A stretch of 64,000 bases of DNA from CAYNST01 sp964434105 (lineage in GTDB: Bacteria; Pseudomonadota; Gammaproteobacteria; Pseudomonadales; Cellvibrionaceae). Shown here piece by piece: positions 57,901 to 64,000 of the stretch. A model generated the notes under the pieces. The model worked only from the letters and a program-made list of their open reading frames with translations, was not told where the DNA came from and searched no databases. A program made the translations under genes and the position numbers. Numbering within the stretch: the first letter of the stretch is position 1; each line of letters opens with the position of its first letter. Location: positions 40,043-104,042 of the forward strand of contig CAYSTJ010000006.1 in the NCBI GenBank assembly GCA_964434105.1, in the 5' to 3' direction.

Positions 57901-60900
57901 CGTGTTGTCGTCGCGCCCGGATATTTTGGCGTGGGCCCACAATGCCTGGCAGCCAACCAGCTGCGTTCTGACTTGTTCGATGGCGAGCGGCAAGCGCAGG
58001 GCGCCGACCGTTCCAGCCTCGAAATGAGGGATTTCAGTGGTCAAAATGGCCTGGAAGCAGGCGTCGAGCAGGGTCGGGTGGAAGTGATTGTTGTTGCAGT
58101 CGGCTTCCAGCCCCTGGACGGGTTCAAGTCGGGCGAGTGCCTCGCCAGAACCAATCCATACCTTCGTGATAGGTTGGAACGTCGGGCCATAGTGGTAGCC
58201 CATCTCGGCGAGTGTGGCGTAGCTGGTTACTTGATCAATCACACGAGCGCAGCGCCCTTGAACGGCGCTGATATTCAGCGACGCTTTATGACGCGGCGCC
58301 GGCGCTATTTGCAGGTAGCCGCTCGCGTGTGTCACCGATTCATTGCCGAGCCCGGCATTGGAGGCAATGGCAAAGCGAGCGCTCTCGCTATCGAAGGTGA
58401 ACTGCACGGCTTTGACATCTGTCTCGGGTATGTAGAGCGCCTTGTGCAGTTTTAAATCCAGGACGGCACCATCGCGCTTGCCAGTCATGCTATACAATGC
58501 TTGCATAGCCATTTCCAGATAGCCCGCCGCCGGGAACAAAACATTGCCCTGAATGCGGTGGTCGGTTAAATACGGCAACTGTTCGATATCGAGGAGCGCT
58601 TCAAAGGCAGGCTCGGCAACGGACAGGCGACGGCCCAGCAACGGATGCTCGTTTTGCCCTAAGCGCACTTGCGCCACTTCCGGTGCTTCAACCCAGTAGC
58701 GATCGTGCTTCCAGGGGTAGGTAGGCAAAGTGGTAATGTCGCCGCCGCTGCACTGGCCTTTCCAATCGATGGCGTAACCCAGGTTGTGAAGCGCTGCGAG
58801 CGATTGCATGAAACGTGCACCTTCGTCCTCTTTGCGCCGGATAGAAGGCAGGGTTTCCACAGAATGCTGAAGCACGTTCATACATTCTTTAATGGAGTAT
58901 CCGAGTACAGGATGAGGGCCAATCTCTAAAAACAGGTGGTAGCCGTCTTTAGCGAGGCGCGTAATAGCGTCCTTAAAGCGTACGCTGCAGCGCACATTAT
59001 CCCACCAATAGCTAGCGTCTAACTCGGGCCCTTCGGCCATTGCATTACGGCCTGTCAAGTAAAGCGGGAGCCTGGCAGGTTTGGCTTCAATATTGGCAAG
59101 ACAGGCAAGAAGCTCGTCTTTTATTGGCTCCATCTTGATGCTGTGATAAGGCACGTTCACCGCGAGGAATTTAGCAAAAATACCGGCAGCGGTAAGTTCA
59201 TCGGCTAACGCCTCAAGGGGCGCTTTATCGCCAGCCAGTGTCATGGCGGTGGGGCTATTAACAGCAGCAATTGAGATACGCCCTTCGAAAGGCGCGATGC
59301 GCGCTTCGGCTTCGGCCTCGGACAGGCTCACAGCGAGCATCGTGCCTGTACCGTTGCATAGCTGCTGTAAACGGCTTCGCTCGATAATTATGGTAATCGC
59401 GTCTTCGAGACTATAAACGCCGGCCTCATAAAAGGCAGCAGCTTCACCAGCGCTGTGGCCGACGATGGCAGCAGGCTCTACGCCGTGAGAGCGCCATAGC
59501 GCTGCGAGCGCAATTTGCAGTGCAAAATTGGCCGGTTGCGCAAGCCAGGTGTCGTCCATTTTGGATTCTGCTTCGCTAGCATTTAAATGCTCGATGAGTG
59601 ACCAGCCAGCGTACGCTTTGATTAACTGGTCGCAGCGCTCGATGACGTCACGGTAGACCGGCTCCTCATCAAAAAGCTGTTGGCCCATGGCGTGCCACTG
59701 GGGTCCCATGCCAGTAAATACCCACACCAGGCGGCGATCTTTCTCTCTTGGCGGCGTGCCGAAAACCGCATTTGGGCTCGCTTCATGGACCGTCACGCTG
59801 TCGAGGGTGGCAAGCAGGTCGTCGATGCTTTGGTAGGCAATTGTGAGGCGTTTGTCGAGATGTTCGCGGCGGTAGGCAAGTGTGTAGGTGGCGTCCAGCA
59901 AAAATCGATCGCCATTGTCGTCTGCCATATTTTTAACGATTGCTTCTCGCATTCGCGCGGCGACTTTGGACAGGTCGCTGTCATCTTCGGCGCTCAATGG
60001 CAGAAGTGCGCGGCCAGGGCGATGGACATCCGCAGCTCGCGTTTGCAATGGTGCTTCTTCCAATAACACATGCGCGTTGGTGCCGCCAAAGCCGAACGAG
60101 TTAACGCCGGCGCGAGCAGGGCCTTTATGGACTGGCCAGGGTGTCGGTTCTCTTGGGATATCAAACGGTTGGTCATCAATATTGAGTGCCGGGTTAATCT
60201 TTTTAAGATTTATGTGTGGCGGAATTATTTTATGTTTAAGCGCAAGCACGGTTTTGATAAGACCAGCGACTCCGGCGGCGGCTTCTGTGTGGCCGATGTT
60301 GGGTTTAACTGATCCAATATAGCAAGGTGCATCCGGGCCGCGCCCTTGTGCTAGAACCTGCCCCAGAGCGTTGGCCTCGATCGGGTCACCGACCGGCGTC
60401 GAGGTGCCATGGGCCTCTATATATTGAAGCTCTCCCGGGTTTACGCCTGCCTCTTTACAGACCTTAAGAATTAAACGCTTTTGCGCCTCGCCGCTGGGTA
60501 CTGTAATGCCATTGGTGCGGCCATCCTGGTTAACGCCAGAACCTGAGATCACAGCGTGAATCCGGTCGCCATCGCGAAGTGCATCCCCCAGGCGCTTGAG
60601 GACGACAATGCCTACGCCTTCCGAACGCACATAACCGTTGGCATCGGCATCGTAGGTGCGCGACAAACCTTCGGGGGATAAAAACCCGCCCTTGGATTCT
60701 GTGATAGTGTATTGGGGCGTCATGTGCAACAAAACCCCACCGGCTAACGCTACTGAGCTTTCACCACCAAGCAGGCTTTGGCATGCCAGGTGGACTGTCA
60801 CCAATGACGAGCTACAGGCGGTATCCACTGACATGCTCGGGCCATTAAAATCAAAGCAATAGGAAAGTCGGTTGGAAAGAATGGTCATCATGGTGCCGGT

Positions 60901-61380
60901 AGCAGTATGTGCGGCGAGACCTTTAAAACTTAAATCAGCGAACTGTACAATTTTGTAGTCGAGGGTGAAACCGCCGATAAAAACTCCGACGTCTTGCCCC
61001 GCCATTTTTCGGGGGCGTAGACCGCCATCTTCCAAAGCCTCCCACGCAACCTCGAGCAGTTTGCGTTGCTGCGGGTCCATGTATTCAGCTTCGCGTGGAC
61101 CTATGCCGAAGAAGCCAGGGTCGAACTCGTCAAATCCGTCTATATAACCACCCCGGCCGCCCGTGAGTCTTCCCTGCTTGCCCTTGTCTTTACTGTACAA
61201 ATTGGCTGCGTTGTAGCGACTTTCCGGTGTTTTTTCCAGGCAGTCTTTCCCCTCAACCAGGTTTTCCCAGAAGCTCTCGTAGTCATTGGCGTGGCCAGGG
61301 TAGCGACAGCCGATGCCAACAATGGCCACTTTTTTATCGGAAATGGCGGAGTTCGAAAGTGGGGTTTTAACGTCTTTCAT
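51970..61380 (-). CDS. Hybrid PKS-NRPS: polycyclic tetramate macrolactam synthetase
   Basis: 3136-residue megasynthase. Domains by residue: KS 17-442 (C189, H324, H364); AT 551-845 (S643 in GHSAGEA); DH 911-1195 (H941xxxGxxxxP950, D1106); KR about 1225-1690, NADPH motif 1457-1463, S1600, Y1613, N1617; ACP about 1740-1812 (S1773); C 1838-2280 (HHIISDA from 1966); A 2310-2800; PCP 2815-2885 (S2850); TE 2910-3130 (S2970, D2997, H3096). All catalytic residues are present; no ER domain is seen. This one-module KS-AT-DH-KR-ACP-C-A-PCP-TE order is the hallmark of PTM synthetases. The A-domain code reads D-V-G-E-L-V-S-I-D-K, 8/10 with the ornithine code. It likely uses malonyl-CoA iteratively to make two polyenes that acylate ornithine, then releases a tetramate. 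ATG 61380 has AAAGGA upstream. Confidence 0.92.
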   Translation of the reverse strand: MKDVKTPLSNSAISDKKVAIVGIGCRYPGHANDYESFWENLVEGKDCLEKTPESRYNAANLYSKDKGKQGRLTGGRGGYIDGFDEFDPGFFGIGPREAEYMDPQQRKLLEVAWEALEDGGLRPRKMAGQDVGVFIGGFTLDYKIVQFADLSFKGLAAHTATGTMMTILSNRLSYCFDFNGPSMSVDTACSSSLVTVHLACQSLLGGESSVALAGGVLLHMTPQYTITESKGGFLSPEGLSRTYDADANGYVRSEGVGIVVLKRLGDALRDGDRIHAVISGSGVNQDGRTNGITVPSGEAQKRLILKVCKEAGVNPGELQYIEAHGTSTPVGDPIEANALGQVLAQGRGPDAPCYIGSVKPNIGHTEAAAGVAGLIKTVLALKHKIIPPHINLKKINPALNIDDQPFDIPREPTPWPVHKGPARAGVNSFGFGGTNAHVLLEEAPLQTRAADVHRPGRALLPLSAEDDSDLSKVAARMREAIVKNMADDNGDRFLLDATYTLAYRREHLDKRLTIAYQSIDDLLATLDSVTVHEASPNAVFGTPPREKDRRLVWVFTGMGPQWHAMGQQLFDEEPVYRDVIERCDQLIKAYAGWSLIEHLNASEAESKMDDTWLAQPANFALQIALAALWRSHGVEPAAIVGHSAGEAAAFYEAGVYSLEDAITIIIERSRLQQLCNGTGTMLAVSLSEAEAEARIAPFEGRISIAAVNSPTAMTLAGDKAPLEALADELTAAGIFAKFLAVNVPYHSIKMEPIKDELLACLANIEAKPARLPLYLTGRNAMAEGPELDASYWWDNVRCSVRFKDAITRLAKDGYHLFLEIGPHPVLGYSIKECMNVLQHSVETLPSIRRKEDEGARFMQSLAALHNLGYAIDWKGQCSGGDITTLPTYPWKHDRYWVEAPEVAQVRLGQNEHPLLGRRLSVAEPAFEALLDIEQLPYLTDHRIQGNVLFPAAGYLEMAMQALYSMTGKRDGAVLDLKLHKALYIPETDVKAVQFTFDSESARFAIASNAGLGNESVTHASGYLQIAPAPRHKASLNISAVQGRCARVIDQVTSYATLAEMGYHYGPTFQPITKVWIGSGEALARLEPVQGLEADCNNNHFHPTLLDACFQAILTTEIPHFEAGTVGALRLPLAIEQVRTQLVGCQALWAHAKISGRDDNTIVGNIHVYNDACQYLGSIQGFRATNVEQVASKVATSTIDNWLTEVAWRERPLPEIQGTDQLPAFNAGDGKLWLFGEVNQPVVRALLDQLNNAKQDYVLITPDKPVGISTEGKAASWKPSDETQAAKLVAHLSTLGACDGILYLNHLNAPPVADYSTEQLRANTTVGTYPVVALAQALLSQKIGARMLIATSGAQAVSSDESPNPLAAAVWGMGRVLWYQELLSNRGSLIDLDPGNDAECAAAQLLAELHTDTTAGIYEGEVAWRQGRRHVCRLQQASNLSKPLPVRLRPDGCYVITGAFGALGQLVCRTLAKRGARKLVMMGRTPVPARSSWAALEGDSPAQAKIHFIRELENLGAEVITAAVDVSSSASLNTWYQSFKAEALPPIRGIFHLAGQVRDSLLPEMTLEAFNAAYHPKVLGGYLLHRTFLDEPIDHFVMFASVASLLTTGGQTNYAAGNAFLDALAHYRRAQGLPALAIDWGPWATGMIEELGLIEHYRNSRGMNSIAAEAGMNVMERIMGQDYAQLMVNTVVDWPLFNAWYQEMPPIIAELATANEGANDADTGSFAERYNQAPEESRPQLLREHFAFVVSDVLRVKSELITDDGNLSELGLDSLLAIELRARIQRELNVSLPVVSLLSGTTVSELLAQLQTGLNTRLADSDASMKASDIKLYTTEHEFPLSQNQTALWFLKHLNPDGFAYNIGGAVEIRAALNPERMFGAVGTLIKRHPLLRANFVQKNGQAVQIISDAPKEDIALVDMAGSPWKAVYNHIIEEYRKPYNLATDPLMRFRLYRLADDRWVMMKAVHHIISDAISTFTFIEELLALYEGAGRGESVTLPPAKARYLDYVNWQNQFLASPRAKAMENYWMETLPAEIPALNLPIDKPRPAVQTNNGASEFFVLDKSLTQRIHKLAQKQGSTVFMVLLSAYYGLLHRYSGQDDIIVGSPVMGRTEPEFANLYGYFVNPLPLHASLAGKPNTLQLLEQVQKSVLNGLDNQEYPFVMLVDKLGLKHDPSRSAVFQAMFILLAHKVSTEQYGYRLDYIELPEEEGQFDITLSAYEDEAEGKFHCVFKYNTDLFHAGTIQRFAQHYVNLLASMLESPSAPISELDMLTDEESEQLLGFWSGCQQQIDDCPAVTTLIDQFGGSSAPALIMPAHSEGDGRVCLTYRQLVESSDCFARNLKEMGVGKGDIVALCAPKSPELMVALLGILKAGAAYLPLDPDYPDDRLTYMLEHAKARYVLTGEHILPRFSTWQGTALSLNHDMLRTPQTGSLATPQASDLAYVIYTSGSTGKPKAVQISHGNLAAAYQGWQESYRLQKDIGTFAQLASFSFDVFAGDWLRALCSGGTLVMIGRDLLFNTARLYQTLLDERVDCLECVPAVARGLMHYCEQEDLRLDFIKLLAVGSDAWKVEELRQLQTLCVNRVVNSYGLSEATIDSTFFEGATDDLEPSRMAPIGKPFANSEVYVLDSHQQLLPKGVPGELYIAGKGVGLGYLNAPELTAQRFVEINLEGKARRAYRTGDLAKWDATGNLQLLGRADNQVKVRGHRVETGEIESALEQMPEVAQAVVVVREDAQGEGQLCAYCVADPERATIAARGETDTLDAKLMRQHLGGVLPTYMIPAWFVIVNSLPLSPNGKVDHTALPLPDMSQELIEPAQTLYEVRMAEHWKSLLGIEQAGLQQDFFELGGSSIKLIEMIYLLQKEFNVEVAVSQLFKTSTLYGMAKTLEHIIIGREQGAQPFLHFNDRNLPTLFCLPPAGGHGLVYRQFAESIPEYHLLAFNYLSGDDKVEAYADWMQKLQPNSPYTLVGYSLGGNLAFEVAKVLEARGATVDHVVILDSYRIAEAFEFKDQHLAEFEAELREHLQKHTGSSIIEKETLAQARDYIDFSSRTINAGTIIAPITVLADVTKLAFYQSGQEGSWHSSSAHVTVLQGAGLHADMLDSEHSDVNADLMRNAFKHQQPKGVEIATVELEALDA

Positions 61381-62116
61381 ATCATCGTCCTTTATATAGG
61401 CAGCAGGTAAACGGGGCGTCTTCCGGTCAGATACATGCCGTTAAATATAGGCACAGCATGATTCGTTAACTAAAACCGTTAATATAAAATTTATCGATGG
61501 GACAGCGTCTTGGAGTAGCAGATGATAAGACTGAAAGACCAGTCCGATGGAAGTCGAGGTTTAGAAAAAAAATCTATAGGATCAGAGCGTTCGGCAAGCC
61601 AAATAAATATTTTGCTTCGTGTTTTTCCGGTGCTTCCGCCCATATAGTCTCCTGCACTGCAGAATTTGTGGTTATCTGATGATGGCGCCAGGAGAGAGCA
61701 GCTTATCTTCGAGTCCAAGGTTAGAGCATGTAATAGATAAAAGGCAACGAATTTATATACCAATAACATATTAAATACAACAAATTTAAAATGAATAATT
61801 TATGTATGGCGGACTTTATAAAAGGATGGCGCATAGATGTTGATATGGGTGCGCCATTTTGATGCTGCAAACGACAAGCCTGGAAGTGTAATGGCGGAAT
61901 GTAACGAGTTATATAAGATGCGGAAATTCCGGATTTTCACCGCCCGCGTTTTAAGTATTATGATATTTAATATTTTACATTTTAAAATGGTAATTAATTC
62001 ACTGAAATAATCTGCTTTATGAACAATTGTCGCCATAAAATCCTTTCAGTCACCAGTGCACACTCGGTAAGCATCGAGACACTGTTTTTAGCTTTCGCCG
62101 GAAAACCTAAGGTAGA
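61381..62116. other. AT-rich leader upstream of the synthetase gene
   Basis: About 740 bp of AT-rich sequence with only short frames and no recognisable product. It should hold the promoter and leader of the 12-kb synthetase operon (minus strand). I saw no regulator gene, no palindromic operator and no PTM-type tailoring gene here. The base composition contrasts with the GC-richer synthetase gene. Confidence 0.4.
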
Positions 62117-62489
62117 TTATTCCAATTTTGGTCCGGCTAGCCGGTTTAGGTTGTAGCCCAGTGTCGACGACGCTGTAAAGGCGTTAAACCTGTCCAGCCA
62201 TTTTCAGCGCGCCTTGGATGCGCCATAAGCCCGTTTCAGCACCGGAATATTATCTAATCTCCTGCCTTAAAATTTGACAAAGCTATGGACGGATTTATCT
62301 TTATACCCTCTGCCTGGATTGCATCACGTTATGCTGGATTGTATAGCCACCATCGGCACACAAAAGTGTTCGACAAAAATTTATAAACATTGTCGTGCGT
62401 TTTAGTGCCTCCTGACATAGTGCGCTGGCCGACGGGTTTCCGTCGACAATGGATAAATACGTTATGAACCGCCTGATATAGCGGCTCAA
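62117..62489 (-). pseudogene. Frameshifted remnant of a DDE transposase
   Basis: Pieces in three minus-strand frames join into one transposase-like C-terminal region. The first (62301-62489) has VDGNPSASALCQEALKRTT and CADGGYTIQHN, the second has DAIQAEGIKINPSIALSNFK, and the last has DNIPVLKRAYGASKAR, an internal stop, and DRFNAFTASSTLGYNLNRLAG, ending at 62117. The DGNP...ADGGY...W/R.GLDRF...LGYNL order is characteristic of DDE transposase C-termini. At least two frameshifts and one stop make it inactive. The family (IS5-, IS1182- or ISNCY-like) is not resolved. Confidence 0.6.
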
Positions 62490-63407
62490 ATTTATTTTGC
62501 CCCACGCTCCACGTCGTGAAATTCTTTCACGTCCAGGTCAGTATTCGACTCGAAGCAGGCTGGCAATCTTTCAGACTATGAGACCTTTCCATCATCAAGA
62601 ATACGGCGAGGTGTTTGAGTTGCAACCCTCTCCATTAAGCCTCGATAATGTTCGACTCGGCCTGCTCATTGCCCGGTTTCTTTGGCGATGGCCATTGAAG
62701 TCATTACTTCTGACAGGGCTCGATCTACCGGCGCGGATTCAAATCCCAGAATATTTTTTGCTTGAACGTCAGATGGTTCCCGTAAAAGCAGGACGCCGCA
62801 TCTTTATAGATGGGGCATTTGTTACGGGAAAGTTTCGCTATGCCAGGTGAAATCGAATGGTAGGGCAGCAGTCCGGCGCGTCGCATTCCTAGGGACTGTT
62901 GACGCAAGCCCGCCTAAAAATCTCCAGTGCGGTTAGCGTTGCGGTGAATGTCGGCAGAATTTATAGCATAGTTGGATTTTTGGGAAGCACCGAGGTGAAA
63001 GTTGAAAGGGCGAGTCACTTATTTGCACTACGACGCCGGGCGAATGAGTTAGGCCGTGTATTCAATTACGGTTGGAAATTACTGCTAGATGATCACCGGC
63101 GCCCCGGATCAACTATATCGTACGGGTGAGACCAAGGTGGTCGCCTAGCGGGATGTTGAAAAACGGGTTCCCGTTTGTCCACACAAATGACTTGAGCCAG
63201 AAAAACAGCTGCATTTTAACCTTTTTAGATGGTTTGCCTGCTTTTTTGAGCTATGTCTGGATCATTGTCATTAGGTAGCTTCCGCTAACTAATAGAATCC
63301 AGTAAGCTTCGCCCGGGTCATGAGACCCGGCATCCATAATAAATTGCTCCCACTGGGAGACTGCGTTTGGATGTAGGACTTCAACAGCTCAAGGAAAAGG
63401 ATGATAA
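62490..63407. other. Gene-free stretch before the Tae4-like gene
   Basis: About 920 bp. Two short frames (62497-62850 and 62899-63129, plus strand) have no recognisable product; the first is probably antisense to more of the transposase remnant. AGGGACTGTTGACGC (62891-62905) repeats the arm of the palindrome at 17313. The last bases contain an AAGGAAAAGG ribosome-binding site for the next gene. Confidence 0.4.
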
Positions 63408-63848
63408 ATGAAAAGAGTGAGATTTAAAGCCCTATGGGACAACTACCCAGACGATGAGCCGTGCAACTCCGAGTTTTCCAATCATTGCGCGATCAGGATC
63501 GGATCAGCCCTGGCGAAGTGCGGAGTTAATACGACTAAACTCGTGCCCAAGAAAAGACATTGTTGGTTTCACAAGGCATCGGACGGTCACGTATTGGCTG
63601 CCGAAGAACTTGCGGCTGGGCTCAAAAGCGTGTACCTAGACGGAATAGGCAAGGCACAAGTTTTCGAGGGCAAAGATTTTAGGGAGAAAATAGCGGGTAA
63701 GAAAGGAATTATATTCTTCAAGGACTACTGGATGCGGTCCGCCGACAACCCTGGTAGTCCGACCGGTGACCACATTGATCTTCGGAGCGGCTCTCGCCTC
63801 ACGGATCTTTCGTCATGGTTGAGGATTAGGTTCCGTTATCGAGTCTGA
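63408..63848 (+). CDS. Type VI secretion amidase effector, Tae4-like, probably shortened
   Basis: 146-residue protein resembling T6SS amidase effector 4, which cleaves the D-Glu to mDAP bond of target-cell peptidoglycan. The catalytic cysteine is C27 in NHCAIRIGSALAKCG, and the catalytic histidine is H122 in GDHIDLRSGSRLTDLSSW, preceded by GKKGIIFFKDYW. Family members usually continue past the SRLT..SWLRI segment with a further Trp-rich stretch; here the frame ends with RFRYRV inside a direct repeat, so the tail may be lost. No cognate Tai4 immunity gene or T6SS gene is seen before the window ends. No signal peptide, as expected for a T6SS effector. Confidence 0.75.
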   Translation: MKRVRFKALWDNYPDDEPCNSEFSNHCAIRIGSALAKCGVNTTKLVPKKRHCWFHKASDGHVLAAEELAAGLKSVYLDGIGKAQVFEGKDFREKIAGKKGIIFFKDYWMRSADNPGSPTGDHIDLRSGSRLTDLSSWLRIRFRYRV

Positions 63849-64000
63849 TCATTGGGCGGGAAATTGGTCGGAGCGGCGGGATTTGAACGGGGCGGCCTGC
63901 CGTACACGACCAAAAAAAGAGCCGTGGGTTCTGGGTGCTGGCACTGTTCCGTTATCGAGTCTGATCATTGGGCGGGAAATTGGTCGGAGCGGCGGGATTT
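63830..64000 (+). repeat. 116-bp direct repeat carrying a tRNA 3' end
   Basis: The stretch starting GTTCCGTTATCGAGTCTGAT at 63830 recurs at 63946 and stays identical for the 55 bases up to the window end, so the repeat continues beyond. The first copy contains the tail codons and stop of the Tae4-like gene. Read on the minus strand it includes TTCAAATCCCGCCGCTCCGA followed by CCA, which is the T-loop to CCA end of a tRNA gene; the 5' half of the T-stem does not match, so copy one is not a complete tRNA. Such pieces are typical of attachment sites or duplicated tRNA ends. Confidence 0.7.

Noticed and set aside
62497..62850. 117-codon plus-strand frame
   Set aside because: No known domain; it lies opposite and beside a decayed transposase and is likely an antisense shadow.
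63830..64000. Complete tRNA gene on the minus strand
   Set aside because: Only the T-loop, 3' T-stem and acceptor end match. The 5' half of the T-stem does not pair in copy one, and copy two is cut by the window end.
63830..64000. Integron attC site array or CRISPR
   Set aside because: The repeat lacks attC-type core sites, and only two copies with no spacers of regular short length are visible.

Overview
The window looks like chromosome of a marine-type gammaproteobacterium (Cellvibrionales, Alteromonadales or relatives). The evidence is the conserved gene orders thrS-infC-rpmI-rplT-pheS-pheT-ihfA-merR and topA-DUF6586-(sulA/lexA)-nagZ, together with rmf, slt, uup, a large TonB-dependent receptor and a trace of type VI secretion. 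No species can be named from sequence alone.

Positions 1-36.5 kb are core genome. They hold the 3' end of pyrD, rmf, rlmKL-uvrB (overlapping by one base), an Atm1-type ABC exporter, a PP2C phosphatase divergent from a twin-FHA membrane protein, a DUF5610 protein, a small thioredoxin-fold protein and a c-type cytochrome. After these come an EAL/HDOD protein, slt, uup, a universal stress protein, topA, a DUF6586 protein, a lexA-sulA SOS operon divergent from nagZ, and the thrS-to-merR translation block. In that block infC starts at AUU, and a UDP-glucose dehydrogenase gene is wedged between pheS and pheT. A second twin-FHA protein, a phosphofructokinase and a lipoprotein close the region.

Positions 36.5-46.6 kb hold a small periplasmic DUF2845 protein and an outer-membrane nutrient locus: a TonB-dependent receptor, a SapC-family protein, a JmjC-like cupin and two paralogous flavin-dependent halogenases of the tryptophan-halogenase family. 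Strong terminators follow the receptor and the first halogenase.

Positions 47-61.4 kb hold what I read as a polycyclic tetramate macrolactam (PTM) cluster. A single 3136-residue synthetase has the order KS-AT-DH-KR-ACP-C-A-PCP-TE and an ornithine-type adenylation code. Translationally coupled to it are a truncated, degenerate FAD-oxidoreductase paralogue and then an intact phytoene-desaturase-like oxidoreductase. A sterol-desaturase-type hydroxylase lies convergent to these, followed by a type II thioesterase. The synthetase should join two polyene chains to the two amino groups of ornithine and release a tetramate. The oxidoreductase would close rings and the hydroxylase would decorate the ornithine part. 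Only one intact ring-forming oxidoreductase and no alcohol dehydrogenase are visible, so the product may be less cyclised than HSAF or ikarugamycin.

Positions 61.4-64 kb are decayed sequence: a frameshifted transposase remnant, a T6SS amidase (Tae4-like) effector that may be shortened at its C-terminus, and a 116-bp direct repeat carrying the 3' end of a tRNA gene. This resembles the edge of a genomic island.
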